This document shows positions 46,006 to 58,870 of a DNA stretch of 64,000 nucleotides, one piece after another (position 1 is the stretch's first letter; each line of letters begins with the position of its first letter). The position numbers and the translations under genes are program-made. The notes beneath the pieces are model-generated. The model did no database searches, was not told where the DNA came from, and saw nothing but the letters and a program-made list of their open reading frames with translations. The DNA comes from Yponomeuta sedellus (taxonomy: Eukaryota > Arthropoda > Insecta > Lepidoptera > Yponomeutidae), in the NCBI GenBank assembly GCA_934045075.1, contig OW203724.1:3931908-3995907 (forward strand), given 5' to 3'.

Positions 46006-49000
46006 ATGTAAAGATGGGCGATTATGAGTAATACTAATGAAATCGTTAGACTATGGCAATCATCCGACTCTACTGCGTCGACTATTACGCGTGACGCGTT
46101 GACTCGTGGTTTTCTATACGTATAGCAGAAAATTCATATTCTAAAATTTTTGACATTAGTGGTTACTTATTATTAGGTTTAGTGTCTGAAGAATATTGAA
46201 GTCGAATACAGTTGATGGAATACGAACAGTAGTTAGTTTAAGATTGGTCGACTTAATTTCATTATTAACATTGATCGATGTCGAATTTATAATTCAACAT
46301 TTTTAGTTTGTGGTTTCCTTTTCGCTAATAGCAGTTGTATCAAGTTTCTAAGAGAAAAAATACAAAAAAGATTTTCGATTTCGTGAACACGCGGCCGCGT
46401 ATATGAACAAATTTCCCGTCGCATTATGATGTCGTTTCCCATATAAAATGCGTTGAATGTGTACTTACTGAACATTCGGCCGACCGAGGTCCAACTGTAC
46501 GCTAAAATGCGACTTAATTTCGGCAATCTGTTTCTATTACAAATGTGTTGCTAAGTATTCAACTGGTATCGCAAGCATAATCACGCCGAATTCCTAACGC
46601 GTATCTTCGGCCATTGTCTTTGGGCTGACGATCAAAAGAACCCAGAATTTTCCGCATCCATTGCGTGCTGATATTTTAGTAATCCAAAAAATATGATTGA
46701 CTTCTTAGCAAAATGTTGTCTTATTTACTATAATCAATGTTTGTTGTGTCCAAAATTTAGTAACAACTTCTTTTGGCGGTCTTCATAAATTATAATTTAA
46801 TTGCGATTTTTAGCATCTGTCAAAGGCCTTATTGTTTCTGTGGTCGCCTCCAAATATTTAATTTTATTCATATATTAATAAATTACGTTTATTTTGCCAA
46901 ATCCGTCAAACAAACTGTCAACTGACAACAAGGTGCTCCAATAATGTAAATACAATAATAAATGTCTAAAATAATAATCAATAATGAATACATTATTCCT
47001 CTTGTTATACTTGAACATAATGCACGATAGGTATGCTACCTATGCCTTCTTTATATGAAACAAACAATGCATGCTCTAATAAACTCATAATTGAATGTGT
47101 TTAGTTTACTTACATTTGAATTATGCATGGTTATCTCTTGACATTTTGTACATAAGTCAGTTGCATGATGCATCTAAATTGTTTAATTTTAAGTAACTAC
47201 TTACCTATATTTATATTCTATGTATTTCTTAACAATTATTTTCATTTCTTTCTTGTCAATTTGCTTTGTTCTAATCATTTGTATCTAATTACGTAAGTAA
47301 CCTTTTTTTCTATATGCAGGTCGCATATTGTTCTTCAGTGATTGTGTTTTAATTCACAGTTTTGCTAGAAATAATTCGCATTCGAATGGCATCTACAATT
47401 GTTATTAATAAATATGCCATAAGGCATGGAAAAGAATAAAAAAAATGCATAACTTCATATTTTTACGAGGAGTTGAAGTTGTAGAAAATGTTACACACGT
47501 AGACGTGTGTCAGTGTTGCTAATAAAGAGGGTGCTCGGTGTACACTTTATAAACGGAAAAAAACTGTATCAGCAGAACTCCCGAAAGAAATTGTTCAACA
47601 TATTCTTTGTACCCATTGTTTTGCTACATGTCATGATCATTGTGCTCGGGTACATGTATTTATTTTTATTAAGGATTACTAACAAGAGTAAATGTAAGTT
47701 CCAAATCAAGAATCCATAATTTACTTACTAGACTTGATTATTTAGTTTTATAATGTACAAGAGATAATAGTAATAAATTAACTAAATTATTCACCATTGA
47801 CTGCAATACGTGTACACAACTGCCTATGCACATAATCTTTACGGCAGATAAATAATTTGGTCTCAAACTGTTATTTAGATACTAAAATCGTACAATTTCC
47901 AATACCTAACTAACATTGGCATGGTCGACAAATAATTATATTACAGCACTGCATCCTTAGATCAATTACGATCAAGTTAATTTTCGCTGGTCAATCTTTG
48001 TAGAAAATTGCAACAGCAAAATATTATGGCAAGTCTGGTAAAGGGCTCATTTCATTGCCCAAGGACCGCAGGTACGTAACAAGACTCTTGAAGAGTTCAT
48101 TTGTAGTGCAGTTCAATGCCACTTTTGAACAATTCCGTTGCTCACTATCGATAGGTACCTACTTATCTTGGGAGCTGATTGTAATGGGGAGTATCTAATA
48201 TCTATAGTTGTTAAATAAAGTCATATTTCTACAGTAATTGTTGTTACAATGACACTATTGGAAGTCTAGTAATCAATCTCATTCCAATGGTATAACTATA
48301 AACTATAAACCGTACAACTTATGGCGCTTTAGGGCGGTAACTAGCGCCAACAATGGAATATTTTTTTGACTTGTTTTATAATACTTTTTTTTTTCAAAAA
48401 GTAAACACAGCTAGGACTCTAGGGTGGTGTGGTCTCTAACATAGAATGACCTATACCATTGAATTAAATTCAATGCCTATACTAAGGCGGCAAAAATATA
48501 GCGGTAACTATTGTAAATCTTGTAAGTAAAGCTGTGTAAGGTGTCATTTTAAAGCTTTAGTTAAGCACTAAAATGTATTGTTCTATTGGTACTTATGAAG
48601 AAAGTGTAAGAAGTAACATTTAAATTCACCAAGTTACTAACGATACAAGAGATGTGCTTCACTCGGAATAAAATTGATAATGAAATGGATGCCAAATTTT
48701 ATTTAGCTTCCGTATTATTATAATTTCATGAACACTCAACTTTCTTGACTTGTTTTAAGAGAAAGCATGTCAGGATGATGATGATCACTACTAAAAAATC
48801 ACAGCTCTTTTTAAGGGCCCATACATGGAAGAACATTTTACTTTGCTAAACAGCCAAAAACGCGGTCAACCATTTTTGTCTATGGTTTGAAGTCCTAAGG
48901 CTTGTAAACAAAGGTGGACATTCAACTTAGGTACCTAGTCTTAAACTCTGTGAGTGATCTGTAGGTGAAATGACAACTAACGCAACCGTGAAATCGAGTT

Positions 49001-49753
49001 TACATTGCAAAATATAAGCAAATATTTTTATGCAATAAATATATATATAGCAATGAAACTTGAGAGTATTTATGTGAAGATCACTTTGATGTAAGTCCTT
49101 TAACAATAAATGTCCATAGAAACTCTCTAACAGATGTTTGTTTTCAAACCAAAGATGCTTACAAGATGGCGGATAGAGTTTTCACCTTTCCGAATTAAAA
49201 GCGGAGAATATTATTTTTTATTTGCAAATTTTGCAACGATCCTGCATACTTAGAAAAGTCAATATATTTCGGTTTCTTACGTTAAATACTACAGGAAATA
49301 TTAGTTTATCACGTCAAATTTGATACGAGTCAGGTAGCGGATTGCTGAAGCAATTAGCATGGAATTTGACAGACGATTAAAATCGTTTTTCTTCTTCTTA
49401 GCATGTCGATGGTAAAACAAGTCAAGTAAATTAGTGTCGTCCAGGATTCGGTTCACGTAATATATCGTAAAGATGGCGGATCTTTACCAATTGATAACTA
49501 AACAAGTCCAACCTATCTCGAACTAGGACAGGCTGTCCCACGATCCAGAGACCATGACAAGTCCACCCAAACCTGCCTCAGGTGCATATCAGCGGTTTTC
49601 GTGAAGGAGATTACTAATACGGCCTCCCACTCTAACCTTAACACGGCGAGGATTATGAAATGAAAGGTGAAGGTGGCTGAGAGGTGAAGGTGGCGCTTTC
49701 CCGACGCGGCACACCGTTCCGCTGACAATAGCTGTAGGGTGACCTTCTCCCAG
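46006..49753 (+). other. MRP intron after the transposon nest
   Basis: About 3.7 kb of AT-rich sequence with no recognised gene or repeat family. Short open frames here have no motif or conservation signal that I can see. Confidence 0.6.
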
Positions 49754-49977
49754 TGGTATCGGTGTCGGTGTCATCGCTGGCGCTGTATCTGGGCGCGCTG
49801 GCAGCGGCGCGCGTGCTGCACGACGCGCTGCTAGGCGGCGTGCTGCACGCGCCCTCCATCGGCTTCTTCGACTGCACGCCCGTCGGCCGGGTGCTCAACC
49901 GCTTCAGCAAGGACGTCGACGTCATGGATAACACGCTGCCCTTGACGCTCAGGGGCTGGACCTCGTGCTTCTTCTCG
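49754..49977 (+). CDS. MRP: MRP1-like transporter, alternative exon A of position 2
   Basis: The exon encodes SSLALYLGALAAARVLHDAL, then IGFFDCTPVGRVLNRFSKDV and DVMDNTLPLTLRGW. This is the second TMD2 helix and the coupling loop that touches the NBDs (FF..TP.GR..NRFSKD..D). It is 224 nt, phase 1 in and 0 out, with acceptor CTCCCAG at 49753 and donor GTAAAT. It is much richer in GC than exon B. The paralogue lies 4.6 kb downstream. Confidence 0.93.
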
Positions 49978-51338
49978 GTAAATGCCTAAAGGTGTTCGGT
50001 CTCGAGGAGCGGTGGCATCCCACGCGGTTTAGTTTTGCGCCTCGTGAAAGTATTAAATTGATAATTCATTGACGAGAGTGGGAAAAGTAATTGTCGTTGC
50101 GACGAACTCTCGGGTGGATCTTATATTTTGTTTTTCTATACTAAACAACAATCGCGTCCCTACCACCGCCGTCGTTAATTCATGAGTGTATTACGATGCG
50201 GTGTGAATGTAAATGAAAACTGAACTACTTTGTGGGGTGTTCACTCCTCCTGGGGACTTTGGATGTGGTGATGCACGCCTATCATGAAGGCGGCTCACTG
50301 GCCCTCTCGTTCGTACCCGGTACCCATCTACCGCGCCGGGATACATCGAGCGCGACTTACTAGCTGGCGCAGGCAAAGAAAATCAGCAATGCCAGACTTG
50401 AAATGTTTACGTCCATTAATGTTTGTTCTATGTGTGTACCAGCCTAAATTTAAAACATTGACTTTGCAATGAAGACGAGTCCTTGGTCATACGTACCTAT
50501 TAAATTTTAGTCGGTTATTTTAAATATACAATGGAAATTTTAAACATCCGTTTACGTATATATACACGCACGTTTTTCTTTCAGCTGCTAGTCGTTGAAT
50601 AGCACACAAAACCCGAGATTCATTCCAGTACATAAGAAGGAAAATAATGAATGCTTCCCTAAAGGAATCCATCGTCACTAATGATATTTTAAGAATTGGG
50701 ATCGATTTTTTATTTATGTTACCTTATTGCACTCTAGAATCATTTTAGACTGTAGAATACTAAACCTAAAGTACAGTGTCCGGCAAACATCTTGGGAAAA
50801 AATTGTGCAAAGTGGCAAAACGTGTAGCGAGTACGGCGTGTTTGAAACGATCATCTGCCGCCCCCGGCAACGTCGGTCTCCCAAAATCTAAAATTGCGCA
50901 TTTTTTAAGATGTTGGCAGGTTTCTGTACGAGTCTGTGTATTGTTAAGCTTATACTGTAATTAAAAAAGCATGCCTTAAAAACTAACATAGTTATTATAA
51001 TAATTTGTATCGCTATAATTTATTTCATGGCACCATCCGTAGATTTGAGCACATTTCTCTTGTGGTAGCTGCAGTATTCAAGTTGTGTGCCTATTATGTA
51101 ATGACTTAATTAATGTTTATAATAGGTTTACGAGTAACTCCGAGAGGTACAAATACCAACTTGTTCGTATCGGAGCCACTCGTAACACCGTGAGCCGTCA
51201 TTCAAGATGTCTGTAGTTAATGTATTCATTATTCGATCAATAACCTCGTATTTCTAAGTATCTACAAACTCCAATCAGAAACGAAGTGACGTTGATTTTG
51301 TATTTCTTATTGACTCGCGATGCCCATACATAGTTATA

Positions 51339-51990
51339 CAGGGTGTCTCATTCAAATCGGTCAGTATGGGAAAGTCTGAAACTATAAGACATACGAAGAT
51401 CTGTTCTGAGAAACCATGTTATCGATTTTAATAACAAGAAAAACTGCCTTCATACATTTTTAAAAACATCTGTACTCTGTTCGGGAATCGAACCCGGTTG
51501 TTTTGAAGAAAAAAACCTACACTATTTCTATTTAGATATCGATTGTGTTGGTCTTAAGCAGTAAATATCTGTATGAAACATGATGTCTAAAATGAATAAA
51601 ATGCATTGTTTTCACATACTTTTAATTATTTAAGTAGGTGCTCGAAGTGACCGCCGCCTTTTTCAATACAATATTCAACACGTTTATGTAACGATCTTAC
51701 GATTGCATTTTGTATGAAAACAATGCGTTTTATTCTTTTTAGACATCATGTTTCATACAGACATTTACTGCTTAAGACCTACACAATCGATATCTAAATA
51801 AAAATTGTGTAGGTTTTTTTCTTCAAAACAGCCGGGTTCGATTTCCGAACAGAGTACAGATGTTTTTTAAAATGTATGAATGAAGTTTTTCTTGTTATTA
51901 AAATCGATGACATGGTTCCTCAAAACAGATCTTCGTATGTCTTATAGTTTCAGACTTTCCCATACTGACCGATTTGAATGAGACACCCTG
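51339..51990. mobile_element. Mariner-related fold-back element
   Basis: The ends are CAGGGTGTCTCATTC and its complement, flanked by TA on each side (51337-51338, 51991-51992). The arms pair over about 280 bp each. The central 90 bp, read on the minus strand (about 51700-51627), encodes RVEYCIEKGGGHFEHLLK then a stop, the C-terminus of a mariner-type transposase. It therefore derives from a mariner element whose body was lost and replaced by an inverted copy of its end. Confidence 0.82.
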
Positions 51991-52856
51991 TATATTAAAC
52001 GGGTCAAATCGCGATTATTTATTACGTAAAACGTAATGACCCACCTAAACAGGTCGGGAATTAAAATAATTGCGTCTAACCTAATAAATATTCGCTCCTG
52101 TACCATTGAATTGCGTAAAAATTATGCTCTTAATGTTAAAGAATTATAAATTGCAAACAGCAATTTCCATTGAATCATCGGAACTGCCCGCCTAGACCCT
52201 AAATATATTGGATATTGATGATAATGACTAATTTTTGGCGTCAAATAACATTCAGTCTTAAGCCCAGGATCGATGGAACAACTCAAACTGCACCGTCTAA
52301 GTTACCATTTTATCCATAAACCACCGACGCCGATCTTGTTAGATCTTGTAGAGTTAGTCATTCTAACAAAGGACTAATCCTACTACAACTGGCCAGCGGC
52401 GTGCGGGCGCGAACTAAAATAAACGTTTAATACTCTAAAGGTAAGAGGTTAAAATAATAGCGCTCAAAAGTACGATGAAAAAAACTGGATTTATTTTTTC
52501 TAAACTAAGCAATAATAAAATTTCTAAATATTTTTCTCTTAATCAGGATAGCAAAATTAAGAAACGGTATTTTTAGTTTTAGGCGTTGTAAAATATGAAT
52601 GTCAATTGTATTGCTGCCGTCCACTGACTAAAAAGCAGCTAAGTCCAAAAACCGCGCAAAAGATGGGAATTGCGGTCTCTAAAAAAAAAGTAATATACGC
52701 GTCGAATTGATAACCTCCTCCTTTTTTGAAGTAGGTTAAAAATATATTTCGTATCAAAGAATATCTCATCAACCGGTAGTTATGGAACTGTAAATCCCGT
52801 CAAGCTTAATAGTGTGGTATAGCCGCTTCCTAACGAAATAACCCCCACGTTCTCGT

Positions 52857-52959
52857 ACACTAACAATCTGTTAATCTACTGTTAATAGCTGTAAAATGTT
52901 TTTTTATGCGCTTTGGCTACCTGACAGCTGTTAACAGTAGATTAAAGGCTTGTTAGTGT
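52857..52959. repeat. Hairpin-forming inverted repeat
   Basis: Arms 52857-52892 and 52924-52959 (36 nt; ACACTAACAATCTGTTAATC and its near-complement) pair with a few mismatches across a 31-nt loop. It is probably a small MITE. Confidence 0.65.
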
Positions 52960-52993
52960 GCCAGAAACCGGGGCTAAGTCACAATAAAAATGT

Positions 52994-53124
52994 GGTCTAA
53001 GTACTAACACTGTTATATCAGCGATACTGATAAAGCTTCATCATTGTTCTTTGTTCCAATGAACAAAGAACAATAATAAAGCTTTATGAGTATCGCTAAG
53101 TATAGTAAATATTGTTCTTAGACC
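52994..53124. repeat. Long imperfect hairpin
   Basis: The core arms 53020-53056 and 53061-53097 differ at about 3 of 37 positions with a 4-nt loop, and flanking sequence extends the pairing to about 52994-53124. The shape resembles a MITE or a microRNA precursor. Nothing shows it is expressed. Confidence 0.6.
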
Positions 53125-54579
53125 GAAAGATAAAAAAGATAAGTTTAGGTATATTAAATTAAAAAGTAAAAAACGGCTAAGTGAGGTTTAGCTGCGTTTT
53201 AGTTTTTAGCACGGCAGATTGTAGTCTCTCGGTCTTATTTATAGAAACGCGATTCCTCTAAAGCACTCTTTAGATTAGTCAGTTAGTTCATATGTAATTA
53301 CATCGTTTCCTTGTCAAAATCTCTATCACAGACTATTTTAGTGAGCGTTTTTGGAATGCTCTAAGGAATTGTGTTTTTATAAATAAGGCCGTCTAACTTG
53401 ATCAGCATTAATGAATTTTAGATTGAAATTATATCGTCCGCACGTCGTCGGCCTAACGTGGTTAGTCCTTAAGTCTTAAAAAAGTGCTGGAGATAGTGCA
53501 GTATTGCTATTGGCAACGACTCGTTCGTTCCGGCATTCTCGTCTGGAATTGTTGACGACAGCGTCGGAGTTCGTCCTCGCATGCTGTTCATCGCCTCTCT
53601 GATCAGCCATCTCGTACTAAATTTTAGATATTACTACATTTAATCCGCCCTGTAAAATCGTAATAAAACAGAGTTTTTGTTATTGGGAGATAAATTATAA
53701 CCGAAACTTCTTCCAGGTCCAGAGCTTGCACGCTTTTTTGGTTCGCTATTTTTCCGAAGAATGTTATACCTTGCGTAGAATTCGCAAAATATGAACCATC
53801 ATCATATTTCGCAAAATTTCGAATTCCGAAAAAATCCAATTCTCAAAACGACCAATGCATGGCAAGTTCAAAAATGTCAATTTCGTTCAAACTTACTTGG
53901 GGATGAATGTTGTAATGTTAAACGTTGCTTCATCATATACCTATCTTTGTTTATAAGTTAATTTTAAAGTATTTTTACCCTTCCGCGCATTAGGGATGTG
54001 CTTGCGTCGGAAACGTCGAGAGCATTTTTTATATTTATTCAATTACACAAAAATTTACGTTTCACGCCCCCGCTAATGAAATCCGTCATCAACAGTCATT
54101 TGAATCAAGTTTATCACGCATTCAAATTCAATTTTGTTGTCATGGCTTCTGATTCTGCTAAAGTTTGTAAAATCCGTGCTCTTACAACTATTCCGACGTT
54201 TTTTCGAATCTGACAATACGTGAATTGGTCATATTGATAACTGGACATTTAGATAATGCTTGACATTTGACATATGGGACGTTCTGTTCACTATAAGACT
54301 AAAATGTCCACCTCGAATTCTTACTATTTAAAGTACCCACTGCAAGCACTGTTGTCAAGCATTATGAAAGATTAAAAGAAAATTGAAGCACATTGGAAAT
54401 TGGAGGCGACCTTCTTTCGCGGAAGCCTCAGTTCGTCGAATTATTATCACTCCGTGTTGTGTATAATAAATAGATTAGCTAATTGTCGACAAATTGGTCT
54501 ATTCAGAAGAAATTTAAAAGAACATACATATTTTTGTGCGGCACACTAAATATTTGTCAAATAAACGCTATTGTTGCAG

Positions 54580-54800
54580 CGATAGGATCGTTTTTCGCGG
54601 ACCTAATGCCCTATCTGGCTTGCTGGCGCGCGGCACGCATCCTCCACGCACTGTTGCTTGAGAAAGTGTTACGTGCACCATTGCAATTCTTCGAAACGAC
54701 GCCGGTGGGCCGGATACTCTCTAGGTTCTCGAAAGATGTGGACGTAATGGACACCTCGCTTCCATCGGAGGCTTCTGACGTCATCTATTGCGCTTTCGAG
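54580..54800 (+). CDS. MRP: MRP1-like transporter, alternative exon B of position 2
   Basis: The exon encodes FADLMPYLACWRAARILHAL, then PLQFFETTPVGRILSRFSKD and DVMDTSLPSEASDV. It covers the same protein segment as exon A and shares TPVGR and RFSKDVDVMD, but differs in the membrane helix and the tail. It is 221 nt, phase 1 in and 0 out, with acceptor GTTGCAG at 54579 and donor GTACCG. Using both exons, or neither, would shift the frame. Confidence 0.93.
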
Positions 54801-56126
54801 GTACCGACAACAATGGATCCCGTGAGGGTGGCTATGAGGTAACGCTTGGCTTGGTTGATCAGGGGGCTAAATATGTAAAGATAAAAGTGGATCCAATCGC
54901 TGTATGTTCAACTAGGATCACTGTGCTGACAGTAACAGCTGGTACTGGCGCTGCAGTAGCTTTAAGGTTCACGTGCTAAGGGGCCACTTCAAATTATGTC
55001 GTCTCCGGAATTTAGTAAAAGATTCCAAACAATTTAACACTGGCTTGGTCACTGACCTCCTGGAGGTTTGTGGGCTTGGTGCACTTTTGGTCGCGCGCGT
55101 TGCAAGTCCTTCATGCAGTATCTGGGGAATTACATCGTGTCACTCATAGCTCACTCACTCGGAATAGTGTTTAGTTGGCCGTTTACCAGTGTTATTACGC
55201 CTATTCCCACTTTTCTACAAAATTTTGATTTAATCGTTGGCAGTTGAAGAATTACTGGAAGAAAAATGTTTTTTTGGAAAACTGGGGATGAGCCTTTATT
55301 ATATTTTAAATTATTGCTTTATTTTTGTATTTGTTGTGTGTATAACATTTAAATGTATGGTGTTAATAAATTCGTTTAGTCTCTATTCCGTGTCGATTTC
55401 ACCGTCGCAATTTAAAGCATTACCAGCCCTACAAAGAAACGCTTTTTAATTTATCACGGTCTTGTCGTGTATAACAGGTTATTTATTCGGGTTTATTCCA
55501 TCTTTATATCAACAATTAGTTGCTAAGGTTAAGGATGTGTTTTAAATTAACTGTTCGTAATGTAGATACGAAAAGAGTACAACTTTTTTTATAAAGACGG
55601 CTCCTCACACTAATCGAATTCCGGAAATGGATCGTAAGTGACGAATGGACGTTGGGGCCAACAACATCTCGGATTAAAGCCGTAATAAAATAATAAGAAA
55701 ACCAGTTTTTAATAAGATTTAGGTGCACAATTTTTTTTTTATAGAATTACTGGGATTCGTACTTCTGGCCCGGGCATTGTCCTAAATATAGACAACAATT
55801 ACAACTGATACTTCATTTTAAAGGTATACATTTTTTTGAATAAGGTGTGTCTAATTCGACCTTAACGTTCGTTTCACACTTGAATGAAACAAATTTTATT
55901 ATTTTTGAATAAAAAAAGACTAGTTCTAAACACGTCGGTATTTATTAAAAAAAAAGGTAATATATATTATTTTTTTTTACCTTTGCACAGATTAGGAGTC
56001 TTTTCTGTTTTATTTATTTAAAGAGTTCTTGCATTAATGTATTAACTGACAGCTCGTAGGATCTCAGTTGATCACGTACTTTAGTGGACTCTCTTTTTTC
56101 GCCTTAACCCTTTACCAATAATCATC

Positions 56127-56372
56127 ATCAACCCATTATGTCCCCACCAAGGGGCACGGCTCTCTTCCCTGAGGACGGTATAGGCCATACTCCACCACGG
56201 GAGCCAAGTCTGGATTGGTGGAGGCTTGCAAGACTAGTGGTTGATCTTACTGTCAGAAGTTTTCAAGTCGTAAAGCCTTAAGGTCTTCGACTTGGTTTAA
56301 CGACTGCCATCTATCGACGGCAGCCGGCACCAACTGCTTAACGTGCCGTGCGAAGCACGCAACCGCTCGTGA
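56127..56372 (-). mobile_element. 5S rRNA-derived SINE, copy 5 (5'-truncated)
   Basis: This minus-strand copy has the shared tail (ATTATGTCCCCACCAAGGGG) and body to the CGTGCGAAGCACGCAACCGC side. The 5S-like head is missing. Confidence 0.7.
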
Positions 56373-56616
56373 AAATAATAAGATATTGTTATGCGAATTC
56401 AGCGTTTTAAATTAGTAGCTCGTTACAGTACCTAATACCGCTTGAACATGATGCCTCTTATGGCTAATGTGCATCTACATAGCGTTTGAACACTATTGGC
56501 CTTTCTTAAAACGCTCCCCAAAATAGTTCCTTTCTTAAAACGCTCCCCAAACGCTCCCCTGTGGTGGAGATTTTACAAAGAAAGAACGTAACCACAGATT
56601 AAATAAAACGCGTCTA

Positions 56617-56759
56617 AGGGCCGGTTTCTGAATTGAGAATTTTACCAAGTAAATACTTAAGGAACGTTCTGTCACGCTCTTTTCTGGGATAATCGATGAG
56701 ACAACACTGAAGTTCACTAAGTATTTACTTAGTGAAATTCTCAATTCAGAAACTGGCCC
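56617..56759. mobile_element. MITE with TA target duplication
   Basis: The ends, GGGCCGGTTTCTGAATTGAG and its near-complement, pair over about 45 bp with few mismatches. TA occurs at 56615-56616 and 56760-56761. The paralogous repeat at 8270-8375 has a single TA at the corresponding point, which supports the borders. Confidence 0.8.
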
Positions 56760-56869
56760 TAGAAGTGTTTTAGTGGAATCGTGTTTTTATAAGTAAGCCC
56801 GAAAGGTGACAAACTTATAAAAGGGAAACTTCGTGCAAATTCCATTGAAATTTACTTTGATGAAGTTGT

Positions 56870-57235
56870 GAAGCGCTCGAGGCCTAGGCGAACAGAGTGA
56901 TTGGAATCAATCACTTGAGTTAAGCAACAACAGGCGCGGTCAGGTGCAGGATGGGTGACCGTCCCGTAACTACCGCTAGTGGCATTTTTCCGAGTGCTTC
57001 CGTGCTCCGCAAGGCACGTAAAGCCGTTGGTGCCGGCTGTCATGTAATGGCAGTCGTTAAGCCATGTCAGAGGCCTCGTGGGCGGCTTGATAACTTCTGA
57101 CAGTAAAGGCCGCCACTGTCTTACAATCCTCCACCAACCCGGACTTGGCCCCCGTGGTGGAGTATGGCCTAACCTTCCTGCGAGCAGGATGAAACCCGTG
57201 CCCCAGCAGTGGGGACATACAAGGGTTGATAACGA
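56870..57235 (+). mobile_element. 5S rRNA-derived SINE, copy 6
   Basis: A full-length copy from GAAGCGCTCGAGGCCTAGGC to CAGTGGGGACATACAAGGGT. The 5S-like stretch (GAGTTAAGCAACAACAGGCG, then GGATGGGTGACCG) is intact and close to copy 1. Confidence 0.78.
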
Positions 57236-58432
57236 AGTTGTTAGTTCTGTAGGGCAGGTAAATAAGCCCTCCCGTAGACCCTTGCGCGTGGCCCGATAAT
57301 CATTTCGCCGGTTTTTATAAATAACACTGTTATAGGCCGTTAGGTTATTCTGCTTAGACATGAGAGTATTTATTTCCTATACCGGGCCAAAAGACGGGCT
57401 TGGTCGATATAAGGATGGAATAAAGATCGACCAGTTAATTCAAACATTAACATATTCGTAAGGTGTTTATTTGTATTTATTTTTCTTATTCGAAAGTTAT
57501 GCTCGATGTAAATAATAATACTACTTTTATTTGCAGAGCTATCAGAAATTCAAAACAGTTTGTGAAGTCGGCACTTGATACCATTTAAAGCTGATCCCAT
57601 TTTTAAGATGATTGTTGTGAGTAGGGTTACCAGATGAATAAAAAAAATTGTGGACAATATTCTCCGTTTGTGTGCAAACGACAATAGGTGAATTTCAAGG
57701 ACCCCTTTACTAACCAACAAAAAAAAATATGAACATGGGGTCTTATTATTCTCGTTTTTTTGTAGAAAAATATGTCGCATAAAATTTTAAATTGAATAAA
57801 AACATAAAATTCTTGTTCGTATATAGTTTTTCATTTGTTATTTTTTTCTCTGTCTAGAGAGAAATGTACTATTATTTTTTTTTTAAAGCTAGTCTAATCT
57901 AAGCTAATCTATAGCAGGTTTTCTATTAGCCATAGGTTAGGTTAGTTGTTCGTCTTACTTGCCCATCTTATATTACCACCCTGTATAAGTTTCAAATCTT
58001 TATTTTTGAAATATTCTGATCAAATCCATTGAATACCCTGATTCCATTTATGTTCGTAAAATTCCTGTCTTCTGGTAACCCTAGTTGTAAGGGAATAGCT
58101 TGTTTGAAAATGAAAAATGTACAAAATCATTTCACATAAAGCTAAACTGAATAGTGTTTGTACTTATTTTGTAATGTTGGGATGAATCAAGGGAATTTAG
58201 TGTGAAATTTGTTTCCTGTGTATGCATAATATCATGACACTACCATTCTGTTATCTATTTAGGGCTCAGCAGGTAGAACCACAATGATGCACACGATGGA
58301 CGCGACGCGATTGGCACGTGCGCTGTTCTCGTTTCTCAAGTCCACTCGTATTCTACTCGTAAAATAGGCTAAGGGCCTGTAACGGTGCAAACCTCTTTAC
58401 ACCATTTTTTATAATTATACTATTTTTATTTT

Positions 58433-58625
58433 TGATGCACTAACCCGTGCTAAGGAACAAATTTTTAAACCTATTTAGAGGCTAAAAATTTCACCCATGC
58501 CGGGATTCGAACCCGCAACCTCTGGCTATCCGTGCCACGGATATGGCTGGCACGGATAGCCAGAGGTTGCGGGTTCGAATCCCGGCATGGGTGAAATTTT
58601 TAGCCTCTAAATAGGTTTTTAAACC
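58433..58625. mobile_element. tRNA-like SINE (family T), inverted dimer
   Basis: A minus-strand module (58433-58545) meets a plus-strand partial module (58546-58625) at a short GCCACGGATATGGCTGGCAC junction. The tail and B-box parts form arms of 80 bp or more, so the transcript would fold into one long hairpin. Confidence 0.75.
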
Positions 58626-58764
58626 ATTTTTTATATTTCTTTAATTTGCACATTGGCGCCCAACGTGGGGCGCTAATGTGATGTTATAAAACTTTTAATA
58701 AATAATAAAACTGGAACGACTTTAACTTTGTGCTATATTTATAGTATGTTTTGTAACATCACAG

Positions 58765-58870
58765 GCCTCAGCCTGGGTATATTTCCATGTTTGTCATGTC
58801 CTGCCTGGTTACCATTGCACAGGGTATTCTAGTTTGGGTCAAGTACCAGTGTGTTGTGTGCGCAGTATTA
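58765..58870 (+). mobile_element. SINE body fragment
   Basis: CCTCAGCCTGGGTATATTTC to CAAGTACCAGTGTGTTGTGT resembles the bodies at 18660 and 11405. No tRNA-like head is present. Confidence 0.4.

Larger units (their letters stand above)
49978..54579 (+). other. Intron between alternative exons of position 2
   Basis: 4.6 kb containing a mariner-related fold-back (51339-51990) and hairpins at 52857-52959 and 52994-53124. The stretches 49980-51330 and 53130-54575 hold nothing recognised. No further copy of the alternative exon was found here. Confidence 0.6.

Noticed and set aside
52994..53124. microRNA gene
   Set aside because: The hairpin shape alone is not enough, and it sits in a repeat-rich intron beside other transposon-like hairpins.
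54788..54979. Open frame just after alternative exon B
   Set aside because: It starts at an ATG inside the exon in another frame, has no motif, and lies mostly past the donor site.
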